64,000 nucleotides of DNA from Corynebacterium nuruki S6-4 (GCF_007970465.1 NZ_CP042429.1:1984001-2048000), one strand, 5' to 3'. Positions 32,566 to 43,891 are shown, numbered from the stretch's first letter. Made by a program: numbers and translations. The notes: generated by a model not told the origin, from the sequence alone.

Positions 32566-34794
32566 ATGCCGTCCCTGTCCTACCGTCACGACATCGACGG
32601 GCTCCGTGGCCTGGCCATCGGACTCGTCGTCGTCTTCCACGTGTTCATCGGCCGGGTCTCCTCGGGGGTGGATGTCTTCCTCTTCCTCGGCGGGATGTTC
32701 TTCGTCGGCCCCCAGATCCGCAATGCACTCGACCCGACGGGCCGGACGCCCCTCCAGTCGGTCGTCCGACTGCTGCGCCGGCTCTATCCGGCGCTGCTCA
32801 CCGTCGTGCTCGTCACCGTTGCCGCCGGGCTGGTGATCTCCTCCCGTGCGCGGCGTTTCGGGATCGCGGAGGACGCCTCGGCCGCGCTGACCTACCGGCA
32901 GAATCTCCATCTCGCCGACCAGGGCCACGACTACGCCGCGGTCAGCCGGGACGTCAGCCTCTACCAGCACCTGTGGTCGATGGCGGTGCAGCTGCAGATC
33001 TACCTCGCCGTACTCGTCACCGTCTGGGTCGTGGTCGGGGCTGTCGCTGCGGCGGCCCGGACCCGGCGCGACGGTACCCGTCTCCTGTACGGACTGCTCA
33101 CCGCCGCGACGGTCGCGAGTTTCTGCTGGGCCGTCCACCTGCACGGCACGGACCAGGGCTGGAACTACTACTCGCCGGCCGGCCGGTTCTGGGAGATCGG
33201 GCTCGGCGGGCTGGTCGGTGTGCTGCTGCTGAACCGGCCGCTGCCGGCGGCGTGGCGCCGCCGGCGGGTTCCGGCGGGGGTGGCCGGCGTCCTGCTGATC
33301 GTCGGTACCGGTCTGCTGCTCGACGGTGCAGCGCAGTTCCCCGGGCCGTGGACGCTCGTCCCGCTGTCCGGGGCCGCCCTGGTCGTGGCCGCGGGCAACC
33401 CCGTCACCGGGTCGGGGGCCGGTACCGCCGCCGGCACCCCCGTCGGGGTGACCCGGCTGCTCGACGGCCGGACCTTCCAGCTGCTCGGCCGGTGGTCCTA
33501 CAGTCTCTACCTGTGGCACTGGCCGGTCCTGGTGCTCGCCACCCGACTGCTGTCCCCCGGACCCGACGGCACGGAAAGCTCCGGTGATGCCGGAAGCGCG
33601 GGAGGCACCGGAGGTACCGGAATACAGGGCATCACCGCGACACTCGGCACCGGGCGCGGCCTCGCCACCGGCACCGCGGTCATCGTGGTCTCCCTGGTGC
33701 TGGCCCGGGCCACCCACCGGTACATCGAGGAACCGCTGCGCGAACACGGCCGGCGCCCGCGGTCGTGGTGGCCCGTCCGGCCGGCGGTGGTGCGCAGTGG
33801 TGCGGCGGTCGCCACGGTCGCCGTCACCGCCGCGGGCACCGTCGGTGTGCTCGCCACCGGGCCGGTCGTCGCCCACCGGGACGCCGTCCTGGCCGCGGCC
33901 ACCGACCCCGACCATCCTGACCCGGCGGAGTATCCGGGGCCGCGGGCCCTGCTCGAGGAGGCCCCGGTACCCGAGGGTCCCCCGGTCGTCCCGGACGTCA
34001 GCGACGAACCTGCCATGATGCCGGTCTCGACCACCCCGGACGGGTGCACGGCGTCCTACGCGGAGACCGAACCGGTCCTGACCTCGGACAGCGGGGAACC
34101 GTGCGCCTACGGCGACGTGACCGCCGACCGGTCGATGTATCTGGCGGGGAACTCCCACTCGGAGCACTTCCTCGCCGCGCTCGACAGGATCGGCCGGCAG
34201 CGGCACATCCGGGTCATTCCGCTGCTCAAGGCCGGGTGTCTGCTCGGTGCCCCACTGCCGAAGGCCGACGGGGAGCCCTACCCGGAGTGCGGGGAGTGGA
34301 ACGGTCACGCCCGGCAGTTCATCCTCGACAACCCGCCGACCGACGGGGTCTTCCTCAACTCCACCCGCCCCACGAACCTCGACGGCCGGGGGCCGGACCA
34401 CACCCCGGACGGGGTCGTCGACCTGGTACGGCAGTTCACCGCCGCCGGTATCCACACCTGGGGCATGCGTGACACCCCCTGGCCGCGCGAGAACGGTGAC
34501 GTGGTGGATCCCCGGCTGTGCGTGGCGGACATCGGCGAAGTCAGCGACGACAGTGATGACACAGACTGCGGCAGCCCCCGGCGGGAAGCCCTGGCACCGG
34601 TCAATCCCGCCGTCGAGGCCTTCCGCGGGGAGGACGCCGACATCACCCAGCTGGACGTCTCCGACGCACTGTGCGATGACGAACGCTGTCCCGGGGTGAT
34701 CGGCAACACGCTCGTCTACCGGGACAGCTCACATCTGACGAGGACCTACGCAGGGATGCTCGCCCCCGAGATCGACCGGCAGATGTTCGGTTGA
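32566..34794 (+). CDS. OatA-like acyltransferase 3 / SGNH fusion protein
   Basis: A 742-residue envelope acyltransferase. The N-terminal acyltransferase 3 domain (about 1-400) starts with HDIDGLRGLAIGLVVVFHV and has about ten helices, including GRWSYSLYLWHWPVL. The C-terminal extracytoplasmic SGNH domain (from about 490) has LAGNSHSEHF with the nucleophile Ser and RDSSHLT with the catalytic Asp-x-x-His. Such proteins move acetyl or other acyl groups onto cell-wall sugars or mycolates. The block I Gly-Asp-Ser is replaced by Gly-Asn-Ser, as in many of these. A TAGGGT lies 9 nt before the ATG. Confidence 0.9.
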   Translation: MPSLSYRHDIDGLRGLAIGLVVVFHVFIGRVSSGVDVFLFLGGMFFVGPQIRNALDPTGRTPLQSVVRLLRRLYPALLTVVLVTVAAGLVISSRARRFGIAEDASAALTYRQNLHLADQGHDYAAVSRDVSLYQHLWSMAVQLQIYLAVLVTVWVVVGAVAAAARTRRDGTRLLYGLLTAATVASFCWAVHLHGTDQGWNYYSPAGRFWEIGLGGLVGVLLLNRPLPAAWRRRRVPAGVAGVLLIVGTGLLLDGAAQFPGPWTLVPLSGAALVVAAGNPVTGSGAGTAAGTPVGVTRLLDGRTFQLLGRWSYSLYLWHWPVLVLATRLLSPGPDGTESSGDAGSAGGTGGTGIQGITATLGTGRGLATGTAVIVVSLVLARATHRYIEEPLREHGRRPRSWWPVRPAVVRSGAAVATVAVTAAGTVGVLATGPVVAHRDAVLAAATDPDHPDPAEYPGPRALLEEAPVPEGPPVVPDVSDEPAMMPVSTTPDGCTASYAETEPVLTSDSGEPCAYGDVTADRSMYLAGNSHSEHFLAALDRIGRQRHIRVIPLLKAGCLLGAPLPKADGEPYPECGEWNGHARQFILDNPPTDGVFLNSTRPTNLDGRGPDHTPDGVVDLVRQFTAAGIHTWGMRDTPWPRENGDVVDPRLCVADIGEVSDDSDDTDCGSPRREALAPVNPAVEAFRGEDADITQLDVSDALCDDERCPGVIGNTLVYRDSSHLTRTYAGMLAPEIDRQMFG

Positions 34795-34798
34795 CCGG

Positions 34799-35302
34799 TT
34801 ACTGACCGTCGGGGATGTTGCCGTTGCCGTCCTCGAGGTGGGCGCGGAGGAACCACTGGAACTGCTCCATCGCGCCGATCTGGCTGATGAACATGTCCTC
34901 ACTGACCGGATCGAGCTGGTCGAGCGCCGCATCGGCCTCGCGGGAATCGGCGACGACCTTGTCGTAGACCTCGTTGAGGGCCTTGAGGTGCTGGGTGGTG
35001 GTGCCCTTGTTGACGGGGTACTGCAGCGGCTCGCGGCCCGGCGCGTGGGAGTCCGGGGTGCCGATCGGCTCGCCGCCGAGGGCGGCGATGCGCTCGGCGA
35101 CGGCGTCCGCGTTCGCACGGATCGCGTCGACCTCGGGGTCCAGCATCTCGTGGACGCCGATGAAGTTCGGGCCGACGACGTTCCAGTGCGCGTGCTTGAG
35201 GATGAGGTGGAGATCGTTGTAGGCGGTGAGGCGCTCCTGCAGGATGTCGATGACCTGCTTGGCGTTGCCCTCGGACAGGCCCGGTGCGGTGAAGTTACTC
35301 AT
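34799..35302 (-). CDS. dps: Dps-family DNA-binding ferritin
   Basis: A 167-residue Dps protein that oxidises and stores iron with peroxide and coats DNA during stress. Ferroxidase ligands are seen in LKHAHWNVVGPNFIGVHEMLDPEVD (His, His and Asp/Glu positions), and the C-terminal region has EDMFISQIGAMEQFQWFLRAHL. The ATG at 35302 has a strong AAGGAG ribosome binding site. Just 4 bp separate its stop from that of the convergent acyltransferase gene. Confidence 0.94.
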   Translation of the reverse strand: MSNFTAPGLSEGNAKQVIDILQERLTAYNDLHLILKHAHWNVVGPNFIGVHEMLDPEVDAIRANADAVAERIAALGGEPIGTPDSHAPGREPLQYPVNKGTTTQHLKALNEVYDKVVADSREADAALDQLDPVSEDMFISQIGAMEQFQWFLRAHLEDGNGNIPDGQ

Positions 35303-35452
35303 GGTCGTCTGTCGCTCCTTCATGGATCGTGTGGTGTTTTCCTGTGGTCCGTCCATATCAACGGCTCACCGCCCATCATATTCCGGATCGGGACACCCCC
35401 GTCGGCCGTTCCACCCCCGGATGGGAAAGATGAAGGTAACGTCTCCATCACT

Positions 35453-36274
35453 ATGTTGAGTGCGTTGAAGAAGCCGCTGACGGCGATCGAGAAAAGGGTT
35501 CTGGGCAGGGTGTTCGCCAACCCCCGCGCCTTCGAACGCGGACTGGCGATCTGGCCGCCACTGGCCGGCGACGGGGTCCGCGTCCACAACGTCGCCGACG
35601 ACTGGTCCTACGGCGAAGTCGTCCTGCACTCCAGCCCGCTGACACAGAACATGCACGGCGCGGCATTCGGCGGCACCCTGTTCGCGATGACCGACTTCCT
35701 GTTCGGCACGCTCGTCATGAAACGCCTCGGACCCGACTACGAGGCCTGGACCCGCACCGGCCAGTTCCAGTTCCTCTCCCCCGGCAAGAACGGCGCACGC
35801 ATGCCCGTCCACGTCACCGACGAGCTGTGCGAGGAGATTCTCGAGGGCATCGCCGCCGACGGCTACTACAACGTCGCCTTCACCTGCGTGATCACCAACC
35901 GGGACGGCTCGGTCGCCGGGGTCGGCCAGCAGGACCTGCATGTGCGCCCCCGCAAGGGCCGGGAAGCGGATCGGACGCCGGGCACCCCGCGCTCCCCGGA
36001 GGAGACCATGGCCGCCCGGGAACCCCGGGGCATGACCCTGGAGAACCTCGCCACCGCCGCGGCATGGCGCGCCTGGGGCGGACGCCCCGGGGAGCCCGAC
36101 AGTGGCGAACACGGTCGGTTGACGGCTGTGCTCTCGGCCGCGCGCCGGATCCCGGATCCGGAGGACCAGGCCCGGTACGTGTGCGGTGAGATCCTGTCGC
36201 GGGGGTCGCTGACGCGGGAACAGCTGCTGGAACTGTGCATCCCGGAGCGGCTGCTGGAGCCTGCCGGGCAGTGA
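35453..36274 (+). CDS. thioesterase-like (DUF4442, hotdog fold) protein
   Basis: A 273-residue protein whose first 170 residues have the hotdog-fold pattern of DUF4442 proteins: NMHGAAFGGTLFAMTDFLFGTLVMKRLG followed by beta strands ending GVGQQDLHVRPRKGR. The remaining 100 residues are helical and unique (MTLENLATAAAWRAWGGRP and EDQARYVCGEILSRGSLTREQLLELC). It may hydrolyse or bind acyl-thioesters, but no catalytic residue can be assigned. The ATG at 35453 follows a TAACGT at 10 nt. The longer frame upstream lies antisense to dps. Confidence 0.75.
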   Translation: MLSALKKPLTAIEKRVLGRVFANPRAFERGLAIWPPLAGDGVRVHNVADDWSYGEVVLHSSPLTQNMHGAAFGGTLFAMTDFLFGTLVMKRLGPDYEAWTRTGQFQFLSPGKNGARMPVHVTDELCEEILEGIAADGYYNVAFTCVITNRDGSVAGVGQQDLHVRPRKGREADRTPGTPRSPEETMAAREPRGMTLENLATAAAWRAWGGRPGEPDSGEHGRLTAVLSAARRIPDPEDQARYVCGEILSRGSLTREQLLELCIPERLLEPAGQ

Positions 36275-36293
36275 CCCTGCCCCCGACCCCCGG

Positions 36294-37295
36294 CTAGACC
36301 CCGGGATGTCCGGGCAGGACGACCGCGAGAATCTCGGGGAGCGCGACGATCCTCGGCCGCTGCCCCGGGTCCGCGACGCCGACGATCTGCCCACCGTCCT
36401 CCCGCATCCGCCGCAACGCCTCGTGGGCCGGCAGCTCAGGGGGCAGGACCAGCAGGGGACGCGCCAACCCGTCCACTGCCCCGACACGGGTCTCCCGCGG
36501 CAGGGTGAGGGTGTCCCGGACGTGGACGTACCGGTCATCCGGCACAAGTACCCGCATCCTGTACCCGGCCCGGGCGGCGTCCTGCACCTCGCCGACGGTG
36601 GCACCCTCCGCCAGCACGGGGATGTCCGTGCCCGACAGGTCGGCCAGGCGCCGCCGGGTGAGGTCGAGCGCACCGACCACACGGTCCCGGTCCGCGGCAT
36701 CCAGCACACCGGACGCCGCGGAGTGTTCCACGAGGTGACGCAACGATTCGGCGTCGTGGCCGCCCGCCGCGGCCCGGTCGACAGGTTCCACACCGGACCA
36801 GCGCACCAGTCGGTTGGCGACCCGGTTCATCCACAGCAGCAGCGGACGCAGCGGCCACGCCAGCATCCGGGCGGGGACCGACACGAGACGCGCCGCCCGG
36901 TCGGGGAAGGCGATGGCCCAGGACTTCGGCGCCATCTCGCCGACGACCAGGTGGAGGAACGTGACGACCAGCAGGGCGAGGAGGAACGAGACACTGTAGG
37001 CGGCACCGTCCGGCAGCCCGGTGGCGGTGAGGACCGGGGTCAGCCAGGAGGAGACGGCCGGTTTCGTCACCGCACCGAGTGCGAAGGTGCAGGCGGTGAT
37101 GCCGAGCTGGGCGGCGGCGAGCATGACGGTGAGTTCGTCCATGCCGCGCAGGGCGGCGCGGGCGGTGAGACTCGTGGCCGCCCGCTCCTCCAGGCGGTGT
37201 CGCTTCGCCCCCAGCAGGGCGAACTCCACCATGACGAAGAATGCGCTGGCCACCAGCAGTGCGACGGTGACGATGATGACGGTCAGGGTAGTCAT
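36294..37295 (-). CDS. CNNM-domain membrane protein, possible transporter (CBS type)
   Basis: A 333-residue membrane protein with the CNNM/DUF21 N-terminal region (about 1-190, three to four helices; VMVEFALLGAKRHRLEERA, LAAAQLGITACTFALGAVTKPAV, VVGEMAPKSWAI). The following segment (about 200-320) resembles a reduced CBS pair, shorter than in typical hemolysin-type proteins and lacking the CorC_HlyC C-terminal domain. CNNM proteins export Mg2+ or regulate divalent cations. The start overlaps the upstream CNNM gene as ATGA, so both subunits are likely made together. Confidence 0.85.
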   Translation of the reverse strand: MTTLTVIIVTVALLVASAFFVMVEFALLGAKRHRLEERAATSLTARAALRGMDELTVMLAAAQLGITACTFALGAVTKPAVSSWLTPVLTATGLPDGAAYSVSFLLALLVVTFLHLVVGEMAPKSWAIAFPDRAARLVSVPARMLAWPLRPLLLWMNRVANRLVRWSGVEPVDRAAAGGHDAESLRHLVEHSAASGVLDAADRDRVVGALDLTRRRLADLSGTDIPVLAEGATVGEVQDAARAGYRMRVLVPDDRYVHVRDTLTLPRETRVGAVDGLARPLLVLPPELPAHEALRRMREDGGQIVGVADPGQRPRIVALPEILAVVLPGHPGV

Positions 37296-38638
37296 GCGGT
37301 CTCCTCCACACTCACGTCCACGGCGGACGGCACGTGTCGGTCCACCTCCGTGACCTCGGCAATGAGGACCCGGTCCGGAGTCTCCGCCAGCACCTCCCGG
37401 GGATCGGTGGGCAGCGGGACACGGACCACGTCCCCGGGGTGCGCCAGGGCACCGAGCTGCTCGATGACCAGGCCGGCGAGGGTCTCCGCGTCCGACACCG
37501 GCGGCCTGACGCCGAGCGTGCGGGCGACCTCGTCGAGGTGCTCGCCACCTGCGAAGCCGGCGGCCCGGGTCGCCGGTTCGTCGTGTTCGTCGTGTTCGTC
37601 GGTGATCTCACCGACCACTTCCTCGGCCAGGTCCTCGAGGGTCAGCACACCGGACATCCCGCCGTATTCGTCGACGACGCAGGCCAGCCGGTGTCCGCCG
37701 GCGGTGAGCGCGGCGAGGGCGTCCGGCAGGGACATCGCCTCGGGCAGCACCGGCGCCTCCCGCACGAGCCCGACGACCGTGGACGTCGGTCCGAGGTCGG
37801 GGTCCAGTACGTCATTGAGGTGGAGCACGCCGTGGAGTACCTCGTCGGCGCCCGCGCCCGAGACGACCGGATACCTGGTGTGCTCCACCGCCATCCGGGC
37901 CCGGGCCTGCGCCACAGTCACGGTGTCCGCGAGCGCGCCGGTACGAGAGCGCGGCACCATGGCATGGCCGACAGTGCGTTCCGGGAAATCGAGGATGCGG
38001 CCGACCAGCCCGGAGATGTCCCCGGGGAGATGACCGGCGACCTGTGCCTCGGCGACGAGGCGCTCCAGTTCCCGCGGGTCGGCCGTCGCGTCGACGTCCT
38101 CCACCGGGGTCACTCCGACCATTCTGAGCAGACCGTTGGACGACCGGTCGAACAACGCGATGACCGGACCGGCCACCCGCAGGTAGATTCCGGTGGAGCG
38201 GGCCAGGCCGAGCGCCAGCGGTTCCGGCGCCGCGATCGCCAGATTTTTCGGGTACAGCTCGGCGAAGATCATCTGCACCGCGGTGGCGATGGCCAGGACG
38301 ACCACGGCGACGGCTGCGGCGGTCCCCGCCCCGCCGCCGAGCAGGTCGCCGACCGAGCCACCGATCAGCGGTTCGGCGAGCTCACCGACGAGCAGGCCGG
38401 TGACGGTGATGCCCAGCTGTGCCCCGGACAGCATGAAGCTGGTGCGCCGGGTGATGCCGAGGGCCCGGCCTGCCCGACCGGCACCACGGTCGTCGGCCGC
38501 GGCAGCGGCGGACAGCCGGGCGCGGTCGACGGACATGTAGGCGAACTCCTGCGCGACGAACCAGGCGTTCAGGACGATGAGGACGAGTACTGCGGTAATT
38601 CCGGTGATGAGCACCGCGACGGCTGCCGTGGTGCTCAT
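37292..38638 (-). CDS. CNNM/CBS/CorC-domain membrane protein (hemolysin family)
   Basis: A 448-residue member of the same family as its partner, and full-length: CNNM region (about 1-195, including AQLGITVTGLLVGELAEP and IFAELYPKNLAIAAPEP), two CBS motifs (HAMVPRSRTGALADTVTV and LACVVDEYGGMSGVLTLEDLAEEVVGEI), and a C-terminal CorC_HlyC domain. A short EHDEHDE repeat sits after the second CBS. The pair may form a heterodimeric cation exporter (inference). No -10 hexamer was recognised close to its start. Confidence 0.9.
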   Translation of the reverse strand: MSTTAAVAVLITGITAVLVLIVLNAWFVAQEFAYMSVDRARLSAAAAADDRGAGRAGRALGITRRTSFMLSGAQLGITVTGLLVGELAEPLIGGSVGDLLGGGAGTAAAVAVVVLAIATAVQMIFAELYPKNLAIAAPEPLALGLARSTGIYLRVAGPVIALFDRSSNGLLRMVGVTPVEDVDATADPRELERLVAEAQVAGHLPGDISGLVGRILDFPERTVGHAMVPRSRTGALADTVTVAQARARMAVEHTRYPVVSGAGADEVLHGVLHLNDVLDPDLGPTSTVVGLVREAPVLPEAMSLPDALAALTAGGHRLACVVDEYGGMSGVLTLEDLAEEVVGEITDEHDEHDEPATRAAGFAGGEHLDEVARTLGVRPPVSDAETLAGLVIEQLGALAHPGDVVRVPLPTDPREVLAETPDRVLIAEVTEVDRHVPSAVDVSVEETA

Positions 38639-38805
38639 CGTTGTTCACCGTCGTCCATGCGGGACGATCAACTCCTCGAGTCGGGGTCGGTCATGTGGTG
38701 AACGGAGTTTACAGGAACACGGGGACTGCTGCCGGTGCTGCCTGACCCCGCCTGGTACCGCCGGTACCTGTCGGGGGTGCGCGGCGGTGCGTAGCCTCGG
38801 GTCAC

Positions 38806-39873
<1,068 letters not shown>

Positions 39874-39914
39874 CCCGGGTCGCCCGGGTAGCCCGGGGTC
39901 ACCGCACCGCCCCG

Positions 39915-41723
39915 CTACGGCCGACCGGTCACCGCGAAGCCGGCGAGGTTGGTGGAGACCGCCTCCGGCTCACCGGTGTTCTGCCGGGCGTTCGCGGTCA
40001 GTGCGTCCAGGTGGTTGTAGCCGGGCAGGAACACCGTCCGGTTGGCGGGGTCCTCCGGCGGGTCGGCGACGATCCCGCCCTGCGCCGTGAACGTCAGGGT
40101 CGGCCTGCCACGGTACGCACCGCGGTAGAGCCGGTGGCTGTCGGTCGGACCGCCCTGGCCCAGCGCCATCTCGGTGGCGAGCCGGGACGGGAAGTACCAC
40201 TCCGTGAAGTCCAGCGGCGGCTCGGACAGGCTCCGGGCCAGGTCGTGGATGGAGGTCACCTCGGTCTCCGGGCCCTGCCCCGGTGCCAGGCCGCCGTCCT
40301 CGTCGTAGTCGACCCACCGGTAGAGCGAGTCGTCCTTCATCGCCGGGGCGTACTTGGGGGCGTCCCCGAACGACTCGGTCGACAGCCGCCGGGCCCCCAC
40401 CGCGTCGGCGGCACCGTCGGCCATGTCCTGGTTGACCGGGAACGTCTTCTGCACCACCGGGCCGTCGATGAAACCGACGGAGGACTGGAGGATCCCGAAC
40501 GGCATGGAGTTGTCGTCGAGCAGGGCCCCGAGCACCGCGTCATTCGTCGCCCGGATCGACCGGATGTCGGGCTCACCGGTGACCGCGGTGACCGGGTTGC
40601 CGCCCAGCAGGACGCGCATCGTGGACTCGATGTTCGCGTTGTCCGGCAGCCGCGGGACGATCGCGGACAGTCCGTCCGGGTCGTCGTTGGCGGCCATGCC
40701 GATGAGGCCGAGGAGGTTCATCGTCTCCGGGTTGATCAGGCTCGGCGCCGCGAACACCGGGAGGCCGGGGCCGGGTGCCCCGTAGAGCGTGTCCACCGCG
40801 TCCCCGACCCCGGCGGGGAGTCCGTCGACGTCGACGGGCACCGGGGACAGGATGTGGCCCGTCAGGTCCGTGTCCACGACGGTGTCGAGGGCGAAGTAGC
40901 CGCCGCACTGGTTGAAGCCCGCGTCGTCGGTGGTCGACGGGTCGCCGTCGAAGTCCCACTCCGCGAAATAGCCGGACAGGTAGCCGCCGAGCGAGTGCCC
41001 GCCGCACAGCATCTTGTCCTGCCGGGTGGCCAGGTCGGGCACCTCGGAGCGCATGATGTCGTACTGGTCGCGCAGGGTCTGGTCGAGCCCGATGTCGTTG
41101 AGCCAGTCGAGGGAGGGGTCGACGGTGACGGTCGTGTCCCCGACGGGACTGGCCGGGTCACCGCCGTCGTACACGCCGAAGCCGTCGAAGGTGCGCCCGT
41201 TCTTCTCCTTGCCGCCGACGTAGTAGTCGAGGGCGTCGTTGACGTCCCCGGAGGCCCGGCCGGCCTCGAAACCGGTGTGGTCCTCCAGGCAGTTCGAGCG
41301 ACGGTCCATCGCCCAGACCTCGATGTTCTTCCCCTGGGACGCCGCCTCGGTGACCGTGTTGCGGGCGACGCTCTCGTAGGCGCCCGCCCCCTCCAGGACG
41401 CCGGGCTGGCTGACGAGGATGCGGTCGGCTTTGTTCGGGTCGGTGGGGCCGGACGCGTTGCGGAAGCGCAGGTAGCTGACCCGGTCACACTGTTCCGGAT
41501 GGGGCTTGGAGCCCTCGGGCAGCGGGATGTGCAGTGTCACGACCGAGGCCGCGACATTCTGCTGGTCGAAGGTCGTGTCGTAGGGGGTCTCGGTGCGGTC
41601 GAGGGACGGGGATTCCGGTGGGGGTGCCGGCGATGCGGCAGCGGGGGCCACGGTGGCCAGCGTCGCCAGCGTGGCGGTGGCGACCACGGCCGCCCCGACG
41701 GTGGAGAGAGCATTCTTCGTCAT
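39915..41723 (-). CDS. secreted alpha/beta hydrolase
   Basis: A 602-residue exported protein with a signal peptide (about 1-31, cleaved near AAASPAP). The nucleophile is Ser244 in GGHSLGGYLSGYF. The other catalytic residues are probably in the C-terminal part (PGYNHLDALTANA has a candidate His). The mature protein starts with beta segments and a Cys-containing loop. Family is a secreted lipase/esterase type common in actinobacteria; substrate unknown. The ATG at 41723 is favoured over the GTG at 41732 because TAGTGT ends 7 nt before it. Confidence 0.85.
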   Translation of the reverse strand: MTKNALSTVGAAVVATATLATLATVAPAAASPAPPPESPSLDRTETPYDTTFDQQNVAASVVTLHIPLPEGSKPHPEQCDRVSYLRFRNASGPTDPNKADRILVSQPGVLEGAGAYESVARNTVTEAASQGKNIEVWAMDRRSNCLEDHTGFEAGRASGDVNDALDYYVGGKEKNGRTFDGFGVYDGGDPASPVGDTTVTVDPSLDWLNDIGLDQTLRDQYDIMRSEVPDLATRQDKMLCGGHSLGGYLSGYFAEWDFDGDPSTTDDAGFNQCGGYFALDTVVDTDLTGHILSPVPVDVDGLPAGVGDAVDTLYGAPGPGLPVFAAPSLINPETMNLLGLIGMAANDDPDGLSAIVPRLPDNANIESTMRVLLGGNPVTAVTGEPDIRSIRATNDAVLGALLDDNSMPFGILQSSVGFIDGPVVQKTFPVNQDMADGAADAVGARRLSTESFGDAPKYAPAMKDDSLYRWVDYDEDGGLAPGQGPETEVTSIHDLARSLSEPPLDFTEWYFPSRLATEMALGQGGPTDSHRLYRGAYRGRPTLTFTAQGGIVADPPEDPANRTVFLPGYNHLDALTANARQNTGEPEAVSTNLAGFAVTGRP

Positions 41724-41785
41724 GGCGGACACACTATCGACGGAGAAACTATGCCGTGGCCGTTTCGTGACTTTCCGTCAGCCGG

Positions 41786-43891
41786 TCAGCCGCCGAGGAC
41801 CACGCCCTCCCGGCGCGGATCCGCCCCGCCGAGCAGCGAGCCGTCCTTCTGCCGGACGATCGCGGACAGGCCGCTGGTCTGCGGCTCGGTGGAGACCTCG
41901 TGGCCCTTCTTCTTCAACGCCTCGACGAGCTTCTGTGTGTCCGCGGTGGGTTTCCCGTCGGCGCCGGCGATGAGCGGGTGTTCGCCGCCGATGCCGGTCT
42001 CCGCGGTGTTGCGGGCGCCGAAGTCGGGCATCGAGACCGCCTGCTGCGGGTCGAGACCCCAGTCGATCACGCCGATGAGGGTCTTCAGCACGAACTGCGG
42101 GATCACCGCCCCGCCCGGGGAGCCGACGACCATCGACAGGTCGCCGCGCTTCCCGTCGCGTCCGGTGTCGAAGACCATCGTCGGCGCCATCGAGGACCGG
42201 GGCCGCTTCGCCCCCTCGACCCGGTTGGCGACCGGGGTGCCGTGCTTGTCGACCGGGTCGGTGGAGAAGTCGGTGAGCTGGTTGTTCAGCAGGAACCCGT
42301 CGACCATGTGGAAGGAGCCGAAGGCGGATTCCACACTGGTGGTCATCGAGGCGGCGTTGCCTTCCCGGTCCACCACGCTGATGTGGCTGGTGCCGTGTTC
42401 CGGCTGGTCGGCGCCGCGGGCGGCGGTGAGACCGAGACGGCCCGGGTCGGCCTGCCCCATCGACGTGTCCGGGTCGATCAGGCCGGCGCGGTTCTTCAGG
42501 TAGTCCGGGGCGAGCAGGGTGTCCGCGCTCTGTCCGTCGGGTCCGGGCAGCGGGGTGAAGGCCGTGTCGGCGACGTAGGCGTCCCGGTCGGCGTAGGCGA
42601 GCCGTTCGGCCTCACTGATGAGGTGCACCGCGTCGGCGTCCGGCACGAAGCCGTCGGCGCCGGCCTCGGTCGGCGCGTATTTACCCAGGTCACTGTGGTC
42701 GAGGATCCCGAGTGCGCTGAGCACCGTGATGCCGCCGGAGCTGGAGGGCCCGGCGCCGCAGACGACCTTCTCCCGGTACGGTCCGCAGACCGCGTCGTGG
42801 ATCTCGGGTGTGTAGGCGGCGAGGTCGGCGGTGGACAGCTGCGCCGGGGTGGTGCCGCCCTCCCGGCTGTTCGCGCGGTCCACGATGTCCTTCGCCAGGT
42901 CGCCGGTGTAGAGGGCGTCCGCCCCGCCGGCGGCGAGCGACCGCAGCGTGGCGGCGTAGGCGGGGTTGGCGAGCTTCTCGCCCGGCTGCTTCGCCGCACC
43001 GTTCCCGTCGAGGAAGTAGGACGCCGCCTCCCGGTCGCGGGACAGGTCATCGGCACTCGCGGCGATGGAGGCGGAGAGCCGGGGGCTGACCGTGAACCCC
43101 TCGTCGGCCATCTTCTCGGCCGGGGCCACGAGGTCGCCCCAGCCGGTGGTGCCGTAGCGGTCGTGGAGTTCACCGAGGGCGGCGACGGCGCCGGGCACCC
43201 CGATGGACCGGCCGGAGCGGCGGGCGTCCGGGGTCGGGGCGGAGGTGTCTTCCCGGGAGATCTGGCTGAGGTAGGTGCCGGTCGCGGCGACCGGGGCGGT
43301 CTCCCGGCCGTCGATGCTGGTGAGCTTCCCGGTTTTCGCGTCGTTGTAGAGGATGTAGCCGCCCCCGCCGACGCCGGAGGCCTGCGGTTCGACGAGGCCG
43401 AGGACGAACTGGGCGGTGACCAGGGCATCCGCCGCGGTGCCGCCGTCGCGGAGCACGTCGCAGGCGGCCTTCGTCGACAGCGGGTTGGCGGTGGAGACCG
43501 CGTAGTGGTCGGTCTTCACCGGCGTCATCCCGGTGCGGAAGCCGGTCGTCGCGGTCTCGGGGTTCGTCGCGAGGTTCTCGGGGGCGGCGGAGGTGGTCGC
43601 CGGCGCTGCAGGTTCTGTGGCTGCCGTGGATTCTGTGGCGGTGGCTGCGGCGGATCCGGCGGGGCCGGACACGGACTCACAGGATGTCGACGTCTGCGGC
43701 GCGTCGGCGGCGGGGGTGGATGAGCCGGTCGAGCCGGCGCTGGTGCCGGCGGCGGCATCCGTCGTGTCCGTCGGGTCAGCCCGGTCGGCGGTGTCGGGGC
43801 TCTGGCATCCCGTCAGGACCAGGGCCGCGGACACGGCGGCAGCAGCGACGGTGGCGGTCCGGCGGCGGGTTCTCCTCAGCATTCCGGTCAT
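41786..43891 (-). CDS. ggt: gamma-glutamyltransferase, lipoprotein
   Basis: A 701-residue, surface-anchored Ntn-hydrolase that cleaves glutathione-like gamma-glutamyl bonds and transfers the glutamyl group. A lipobox LTGC occurs near residue 29, followed by a Ser/Thr/Ala-rich linker of about 85 residues. Self-cleavage would happen before Thr501 in GTSHISVVDREGNA, giving the usual large and small subunits; GVGGGGYILYNDA and the GSPGGAVIP motif are also conserved. TACCCT ends 6 nt before the ATG. Confidence 0.93.
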   Translation of the reverse strand: MTGMLRRTRRRTATVAAAAVSAALVLTGCQSPDTADRADPTDTTDAAAGTSAGSTGSSTPAADAPQTSTSCESVSGPAGSAAATATESTAATEPAAPATTSAAPENLATNPETATTGFRTGMTPVKTDHYAVSTANPLSTKAACDVLRDGGTAADALVTAQFVLGLVEPQASGVGGGGYILYNDAKTGKLTSIDGRETAPVAATGTYLSQISREDTSAPTPDARRSGRSIGVPGAVAALGELHDRYGTTGWGDLVAPAEKMADEGFTVSPRLSASIAASADDLSRDREAASYFLDGNGAAKQPGEKLANPAYAATLRSLAAGGADALYTGDLAKDIVDRANSREGGTTPAQLSTADLAAYTPEIHDAVCGPYREKVVCGAGPSSSGGITVLSALGILDHSDLGKYAPTEAGADGFVPDADAVHLISEAERLAYADRDAYVADTAFTPLPGPDGQSADTLLAPDYLKNRAGLIDPDTSMGQADPGRLGLTAARGADQPEHGTSHISVVDREGNAASMTTSVESAFGSFHMVDGFLLNNQLTDFSTDPVDKHGTPVANRVEGAKRPRSSMAPTMVFDTGRDGKRGDLSMVVGSPGGAVIPQFVLKTLIGVIDWGLDPQQAVSMPDFGARNTAETGIGGEHPLIAGADGKPTADTQKLVEALKKKGHEVSTEPQTSGLSAIVRQKDGSLLGGADPRREGVVLGG